A DNA stretch of 64,000 bases, taken from IMG/VR virus record IMGVR_UViG_3300036406_001035, positions 1-64,000 of that record; one strand, given 5' to 3'. Source of the DNA: a virus. The position numbers and the translations under genes were made by a program. Shown one piece after another: positions 9,701 through 18,700 of the stretch (its first letter is position 1; each line of letters starts with the position of its first letter). The notes under the pieces are model-generated. The model did no database searches and had not been told where the DNA came from. It saw only the letters and a list, made by a program, of their open reading frames with translations.

Positions 9701-12700
9701 TTTAAATCTGAAGCCATGTCTTTAATAGCATCAAATATCCATTGTTTTAATTTTCTATAAACTTTCTCTTCATTTGATTTAATATAATTATTATATCGTA
9801 AACCTAATTCTTCATCAGATGTAGAATACGAAATATATCTATAGTTTCCTTGCTTATCCTTATAATAATGTGGGAAATATAAATTTAATTTATCTATATC
9901 AAAATCCGATCCAGATTTACCGACTAATTCAGCTGGAACAATAATAGCATCACCATAAGATTGATCTAAAAATCCTACAATTTTAATTTTTTCTACTTGT
10001 CCGAATGACTGAGTAGGAATACGATATCCTATTAATTCTAATAATTCTGGATCTATTTTAGAAGTATTGAGATTTACTAAACCTTTTAAATATGAAGGTA
10101 TTTTTACTTCAATTGTTCCATCTTCTAATATTTTTAAATCTGTAGATGAATATCTTATAGATTTTTCTTCATCTGCGGATAATTTCATTCCTTGAGTATA
10201 TTCAGTCCAAATACCTTTACGTTTAAATAATGGTTTTAAATTAGACTGTTCAAATACAGAAGATATCTGAGGAGCTTGAGTTCCTTTAACTTTTTGATGA
10301 ATTAATGTTCTATCTAAAATAGAATTCAATATATATTCTATTCTATGACGTTCTGTAGAAGCATCAAATTTATAAGGTAATTTCCCAGTAGAACTATCTA
10401 CAACAAACATGTCTTTAACATTAATTGGTAATTTTAATAATTTTGCTTGTTCAGATAAAGTTTCTACTAGATTTGATAAATTATCTGTTACGTAATAATT
10501 TCCTTCTAATTTTAAACCTAATTTCTTCATTAAACTATCATAACCTCTTTGATAAAGTTCATTTAAGTTTGCATAATATTCATCTACTAATTCTTTAATA
10601 TGTGGTTTATTTTTAAAATGATGAGATAAATTACCTACAATAAGTTTAGTAATTTGTACTCCTCTATTTACAGAATTCTTAAATTCATTTGGAGTTTCTT
10701 GTTGAATACCAAAATCATTAAATTTCATTTTTTGAATAAAAGGAATTTCAGCATTAAATCCATCAATATTATATAATGGAGTAGAATTACCATCTTTTAA
10801 AATAGCTCCTATTTTTTGACCAGATTCAAAACCAATTAAATCAATTTGATTTTTTTGCCAAGTAATATACTTATCTCGTAAAATAGGATTATTTTTAACA
10901 CGAGACCAAGATAATGGAACTACTGAGTTTTTTAAAAATATAGGAATAGCTACATCTAAATTATTTTGATTAAAACCAGATCCTTGAGGTTTTAAAACTT
11001 GTAATACAGCAGAATTAGCCTCTTTTTTAATTTGAGGATTGTTTATAAATTCTAAATCTTTAACTTTTTGCTTTGTTGTTAAAGGTCTATAAGCAGGATC
11101 AGTTTTTGGTAATTCAGATCTTTCTATTCTTTCTAAAGCCATTTCATATTGAATATGTACTTTTTGAGATCTAGTTAATTTTCCTGATTTATATAATAAA
11201 TCATAAAATGTATCTAACATTATATAAGCTTGAGCATCTGCTAGTTTTAATTCTTCATAAGGAGCTAATAATGTACCTGGTTCAGCTGTGATTTCTTTTA
11301 ATGTTCCATCTTTCTTAAATTTAGCTCCTACAAGTCTTTCAATAGTATCATGACTATGTTTATCATTTTTTAATACTTTATAGAAATCTTCAGCAATAGA
11401 AGTTATTCTTGCTGATACGACAATAGGATCTTTATAAGAGACAAAAGATAATAAACCATCTCTGTTTTTTCCATCTAATCTTTTAGATGTTAAATTTAAA
11501 TGATTATTAATTGTAATTGAATTATCTTGACTTTGCTTAGAACTAGCTAAGAAACCTGCTCGTTTACCAAAATCTCCTTTTTTATAAGCACTAAATGGTC
11601 CATATAAAAATCCTTGTATGTCTTTATTATATATCTCGTAATTTACAGTAACTTGAATAGCTATTTTTCTAAATATATGTTCTAAATTAGATGCTGTAAT
11701 ATCTTTATATCCAGCTTGAGCATAGATCATATATATTTCATCAATCTTTTTAAAGAAAAAACTAGCTAATCTTCCACTAGCTATACTAGTATTTTGATTT
11801 TTACCAGTAATTCTTTGAATATACTTTTCTCGTTCTTTTCCTTTTATACCTTTAAAATCTAAATATGCGTTTAAACCCTGGTTCATAAATTCAATTTCTT
11901 TAGAATTTAATATTTGTCGAGATATTAATACTCTACCATCAATATTCTTAAAGAATCCTGCTTTATATAAATTCTGATAATCATTTTCAATTTGATTTCT
12001 TAAATATACATAGATAGAAGGTATAGCAGATTGTAAATAAGAATATAATCCTGATTGAGTTGAATTATAATCATTTGCAATCTTTTCAAAATCTTCTTTT
12101 GAAAAGTTTACAATATCTTGATAATAACCAAGTTCTTTATTTTTTATTTTATCTTTTAAAAATTGAACGTTTAAAGCATCTTTTGAAAACAGTAAGTCAA
12201 TCTCATCTTTAAGTTGAGGTAAGAAATAATTTTCTATGATTTTAACAGCTTCTGTATTTAAAGAAGAACTTGAATTATAGTCTTTAGAAAAGAAAGAAGG
12301 ATTTAAATCTAAAGATTTTAGTAAATATTTATCATTAAATGATAAAGAATTTTCCATATTCTTATCAGAATTCATTAATAATGAATAATTACCTGATAAA
12401 GCTGCAACTGCTTTAAAAACTAATTTATCTTCTAAAGACATTTTAGAAAAAGAAAACCCTTTAACATTAGTTTTATCTTGGATTCCACTTAATAATTTTA
12501 AAGTAATCTTTGAATTTTTATATTTAAGTCCATTTTTATCAAATAAAAATCCTCCTTTTTTAAGGAAATAATTATTTTTTAATCCTAGCTTTAATTCAAA
12601 GTTATTATGAAAATGAGGATAAGACAATAAAAAATCATTATAATTATCTACAGAATTATATACATTAATAATGTCAGAAATAAAAGTAGGATTAATGATT

Positions 12701-15700
12701 GAAAATTCAGCTTTACCATCTGAATTTTTATAAGATTTAGAAGAACTTGATTCTTTTGATGCTATATATTTTGATAATGTTCTAAAACTTGATTGAGCGT
12801 AATCTTTTACTAAATCATCAAATATAACAACTTGTCTAAATTTTATAATACTTAAAATAGTATCAAGAGCTTGTATTATTTCATCTTCTTTTGGATCACC
12901 AATATCAATACCTAAAATATCTTTAAAATAGTCTCTTTGTTCATACTTATTTGTTAAACCTTTTTTTGGAAAAATAACCTGTCCTTTATTTAAATCTTTA
13001 TTTAAAGTAATATTAACTGAAGAACTTAAAGAAGCTTTATCTTGTACATTACTTATCCAACTTTCAAGTAATGCTGTTTGAGAACTTTCATATACAGGAT
13101 TTTCCATATATACAACATTATCAGAACTACGTAACACAATCGGTTCATATTCAGCATTTTTAAATGATGTTACAAAAGCTAATCTCATTTTGATAATATT
13201 ATCACTTAATGAACTATATCCTATTCCTAATTTATATTTTAAATCTTTAATCCAAGTTTCTTTATTTTCATAAAGAGATAGCTTTTCCATCATAGCATCA
13301 AATAATGCTACTTCTTGACCATCTTTATAATAAGGAACTACATTAGCTAGCTTATTTAATAAGAATGTTTGAATAGTAGTAAAATCAGGTTTTTTATTAA
13401 TAGTTAATGTTATATCCCTTGTTTTCCCAAAATAAGTATTTACAACAGCAGGTTGTAAAACACCTGCTTCATTAGCAGTATAATATTTTAAATTATTTAA
13501 AAGAAATCGAGTAACATTATTTACATTAGAAGTTGGATTTATTTCATTTGTAGGAACTATACCTTCTTTTGAAGATACTTCCATTTCATCTAAACTATCA
13601 ATACTTACAAAAGAATCTAATTTACTTTTTTGTAAAAAGACTTGAGTAGCGTTTTCTAATAACTCTTTTCTTAAGGAATCATTTTTAAATTCAAAATTAT
13701 CATCAAAAAAGGAAAAACCTTTAATTTTTTTAGTTTTGAACTCAGATTGAAGTTCTGTTAATAATGCATTTCCTTGTTCTATAATATGTTTTCCTATTAA
13801 TTCTGATGTCGTAACATCATTTTCAATATTATTATCAATAATATCATAAATATTAGAAAAACCTAATAAAGACATAACTCTATCATAAAGCATAGAATTA
13901 AATAAATGTACATGATTTAAATCTATATCTTCTGCTGCAAAACGTTGTCTAAACTGAATTCCTAAATTAAAATCACTAATTACTTCTTGAGAATAATTTC
14001 CAGATGCTATTTTTTCATATATATCATTAATATTATCAATAGCTTCTTTTTCAGATTTTTTAAAAATCTTACTAATATTACTAAATAAACGTTTTAATAA
14101 ATCTAATAATTTTAAAAAGAAGTTATTTTGAATAGGTGCTTTTGGTTGTAATTTACGATTTTTCATGAAATCAATAAATCCTTCAGCTAACATCTCTTTG
14201 ACATCATTATCAGTACTTTCAGAATATTTAACTGTTTTTTTATTAAAAGGATTTTTATAAGTACCTTCTTTAGATTTGAATTCTTTTATTAATTTTTCTT
14301 TAGTATCACTATCAATAAAATAACCCCACACAGCTTCAAAAGCTTCATGATATCCTGTACCAGATCCTGCGTTTTTCCATAAAGTAATAAAACTACCAAT
14401 CAAAGCTCCTTGAGCTACACCTTTAATAGCATCAGAACTAACTTGAACAGAAAATTGAGGTAATATTTCAGATAACCATACTTTGAACTCTTCTATATTT
14501 TCTATATCTGTACTATCTGTAAATAATCTAAATGGAGGTTCCTCATCTATGCCCTCATCACTATCTTCATAAGACTCATCTTCTTCATTTTCAGAAGTTT
14601 CTTTTTGAGCTTCAGGAGTTTCTTCAGGAGATTCTCTTTCATTTTTAACTTCATCAGTACCAGGATCTTCAGATTCTTCAGTTGATTCGTTTTTCTTTAA
14701 TTTTTCAATATTAATAGTAACTTCATCATTACTATCAATAGTAACCATTAAATTAAATTTAATACCATAAGGTATTACATCTTGATCAAATTCATCTTTA
14801 GTAACTTGAGCTGCATTTATAGAAGTATTATTCCATATATCATTATCAAAATATTTACTTACATTACCTGCTAATAATATATCATTAGGACCTACTATAG
14901 ATAGATATATATTATTAAAATAATATATTTTATTCCCATTCTTTTCTTCTGATGGAGTTGTTTTCTTTAAATCGTTTGTAAAGAAATGTTGTATAGACAT
15001 AGGATCTGTAAAATTATCTTTAATCAATTTAATTTTACTTGTTCTATATATATTTTTCTCATCATTAGTTTGAATGTTATCAAATCCAAACTGAGGATCA
15101 AATATTAATTGTCTATTACTTTTAACAGGTAATCTATCATTTACAGGAGTTGGAATTGTTATAATTTCTCTCTCTATTAAATATTCTTCATAATTTTCAT
15201 ATATTGTATCAGTTTCTTTATCTTGAAAATATTGATATGCAGTATTTAATTTTGTTTTATTAATATGTGGATAATGAGATGAAAAAAATTCTACTAAACG
15301 ATCCATAGAATCATCTATAGACCACGTAAATCCTAACTTAGGATTATTATTATTTCCAAAATAAGGAGCAGCTATAAATTGACCATTTACTATTCCAACA
15401 GAATTTTTATTATATGCTGTTGGTGTTGTTAAATTATCAAACCAATTTAATACACTTTTTAAATATAATTCTTCAGAAGTTTCAAGAATCTCTCCTGATA
15501 AACTTTTTTTAATTAAATTAGCTAAAACTTGAGCTTCGTTTTTATTAAACTTCCTTCTTAAAGTCTTAGTGTATTTCCCATTTTGATAAGCATAAACAGT
15601 TCCTAACTTTAATTCATGATATTTAGTCTCAATAGCAGTTTCTAAAGTTGGAATATGAATACTATAATCTTCTGATAATTTTTCATATTTTACTTTAGAT

Positions 15701-18700
15701 ACACGACCATCCTGAACCCCTGGAGTTATACCAATAATAGGTTTTAAATTATTCTGAACAGCAATTCTTAATTTATTTACATTTATAACGTCTTTATTAT
15801 ATTCTTCTACTAAAGATAGAGAATCTATAGCCATCTGATTTAATCCTAAAATATAATTATTATATATTTTATCAATGTCTTGTGTAGAATATTTTTCAGT
15901 TCTAGAAAATTTTTCAGTAATTCTATCAATAGGGAAAGTAGATGATTTATCATAAATTAATCCTGTAGGAATAGTTTTATTAGATAAAATATCTATTAAT
16001 GGTATTTGTTCAGGAATAGTTTTTCCAGTAGGAAGATTATATACAATAGGATTATTGTCATTGTCTATCCCAACAAGTAAATAAATTAAATCAGTAGGAT
16101 TAGCTTTATAATCCTTATAAAAATCTCCTTCTTTATCTTTTACAATTGATAATGCTAATTCAGAACTAACTGGAATAGGTAAAAAGAAATGATCTTTTTT
16201 TAAATCTAGAATTTGATCATAAAAATATGATTTAGCTATATTATTTAATTGGATTTTCCCATTTCTAAAATCAGCCCCATATGTCTTAAATATAGTAGTT
16301 TGACTTAAAGGAGTCCTAGAAGCATCAGCTCTATAATCTTCTTCCTCTAAAGAACTATTATCATTATCAGGATCACCATATTCAACAGGACCTTGTATAG
16401 GTGGTCTTTGAGCTGATTTTCCCCCTGATGCAGGATCTCCATTTGTAGGTTGTTCTAAAGCAGCTAGTTTGCCTTCTATTATTAATCTCTTTAATTCAGA
16501 AATAATTAAATTTTTTTTAGGTTTAAGAGTTCCTTTGGTTTGGATTTCAAATCTAACACCATCTTTAATATAACCAATAACTTTAAGGATGTCACCAGAC
16601 TCTTTTCCTTTATGTAAAGAATCTATAGGAAATAATTCTTCTTTTGTTTTACTTTCTATATCAGATTGAGTAGTAGATATAGGTTTCTCTAATGATTTAT
16701 TTTTAACCTTCTCAGCTAATAAATTAGTATGACTTGTTTCCTTCCCATTTGAATCTTTAGCATCAATCCCTGTTTTAGTGCCTTCTACATTTAGCCCCTT
16801 ATCTTTAAAATATTGTTCAATAATAGGCAATGCTAAACTTACATCTCCTTTTGTCGCACCGTGTATTACTATATTATCAAATCTTGTAAGCAAATCACTA
16901 TACACTCCGGGCATCTTCAAATGCCCGTTATATCCTGCATCTTTCAGTAGTTGGTATAAATCCTTAAATGTTTGTTCAAGATTTTTACCCATTTCCCTTG
17001 CTGAATTTACATCTAATGTTACGTACCCTTTATGTCTGCCATCTTGTTCTTGATTTGCAGTTTCACCAATACTAATACCTGTCCAAGCAGGATTAGCATT
17101 TCCTCTCATTTCTTTATTATTATCAACATTATTAGCTTGCTGTCTATAATCTTGATTCTTTTCAAATATTTTAGCCCACTCTTCAGGACTATCATTAAGC
17201 ATTTTCTCTCTTAATTCTGGTCTAACAGTAAGTAACTTATAAATCTGCTCTTGACTTAATCTATCTGAATGATTATCTTGTAAATATTGAGCAAATTCAT
17301 CTTGTGTTTTACTTGCTATTTCAGATTGAGTAGTAGATATAGGTTTTTGTTCTAATTCTTTTAGTTCTGCATCATATTTAGCATTGATTTTATCTACACC
17401 TGTTAATTTTAAAAACTCGTTATTACTACCTTGTAAATAATCTCCATATAATTGAAAACCTATTATATTTCTAATATTTTTATAAAGTTCAGGAAAATCT
17501 TTCTTTAAGTTATCATCTCCTACTACTTTATAATTCCAATTTATTCCTTCTGAATTTCCTCCCTCTACTGTAATTGAAATATCACTAGGTCCTTTAGTTT
17601 TACCATAATTTATGTTTACTCTTCTCCCATCAAAAACAAAAGTAAAATTTTCTTCTCCCGTAACTACATTTAAATCTATTGGTGCTCCATAACCACTAAA
17701 TCCTATCTTTGAACCTTCAATTCTTGCTTTAAAAATACCATCTGGTGTAATATTAACGTCAGAGCCTTGATTACCAGCAACTAATAAATCAGCTATAGGT
17801 GACTTTTTAACATCTTCTACAAATTTCAAAACATCATCAGCACTTCCTATATAAATAGTAAAATCAGATTCCCCCTGCTCACCACCTGAAAGAAACTTCC
17901 ATATGCTAGATGGATGTTCATCAGTAAAACCAAAAAGGGTATATCCTTTAATAGCTTCTGATACACTCCCTTTACTCTTTGTTCCAAAATAACTATTTAA
18001 CCAATCAACAAGTTTTTGTGCTTGCTCATTATAATGTTTATCGTTTTCAAGAGTTTTATTTCCAGTATTAAAATAATTTCCACCAGTAGGAGATTTAATA
18101 TTAAATCTTATTTTCCAACCTGATTGCCCTCCTTTAACATTACCATTAGGTAATCTATTTTCATTTTTATATCCTAATTTTTGTAAAATAGATTTACCTA
18201 AAGAGTCATTCTCTTGTCTTATTCTTTCTATATCAGCTTTAGCATCTGTAGAAACAACAGGTTCTACTTTCTCTTCAGGATTATCTTCTGGTTCTTGAGA
18301 ACTTTCAGTAACAGTAACTGGTTTAGGTTTTGGAAGATCTTCTGACTTAGCAGGATTTTCAATTTCTGAATTTATAGCTTTTTCTGACTTTTGAGCTTTT
18401 TCAATTAATTTTTTAACGTCTGTTAATTCTTCAAATGCTTTATTTTCTTTTTGTAAAGAATCACTTACTTGCTTTTTAAGATTTTCTAATACTTGATATT
18501 GAAGATATAAAGGATTATTGTTTTCTTTTTTAGCTATATCTAATACATCTTCTGATGTATTATTAGGATTTAAATAATCTTGTGAATATTGTGGATCTGC
18601 TAATAATTCAGATTTAATATCATTTAACTTTTCATCAATTTCAGAAACCATAGTATTTAAATCATCTTGAACTAAAGCTGATCTAAAGACGCTATACATA

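Noticed and set aside
16918-16938. Hairpin CGGGCAT...ATGCCCG inside the polymerase gene
   Set aside because: No T-run follows on either strand and it lies in coding sequence; it is unlikely to be a terminator.
16778-17214. Two plus-strand frames opposite the exchangeable module of the polymerase gene
   Set aside because: They arise because this stretch is less AT-rich. The minus-strand frame through it is intact and no plus-strand promoter is visible.
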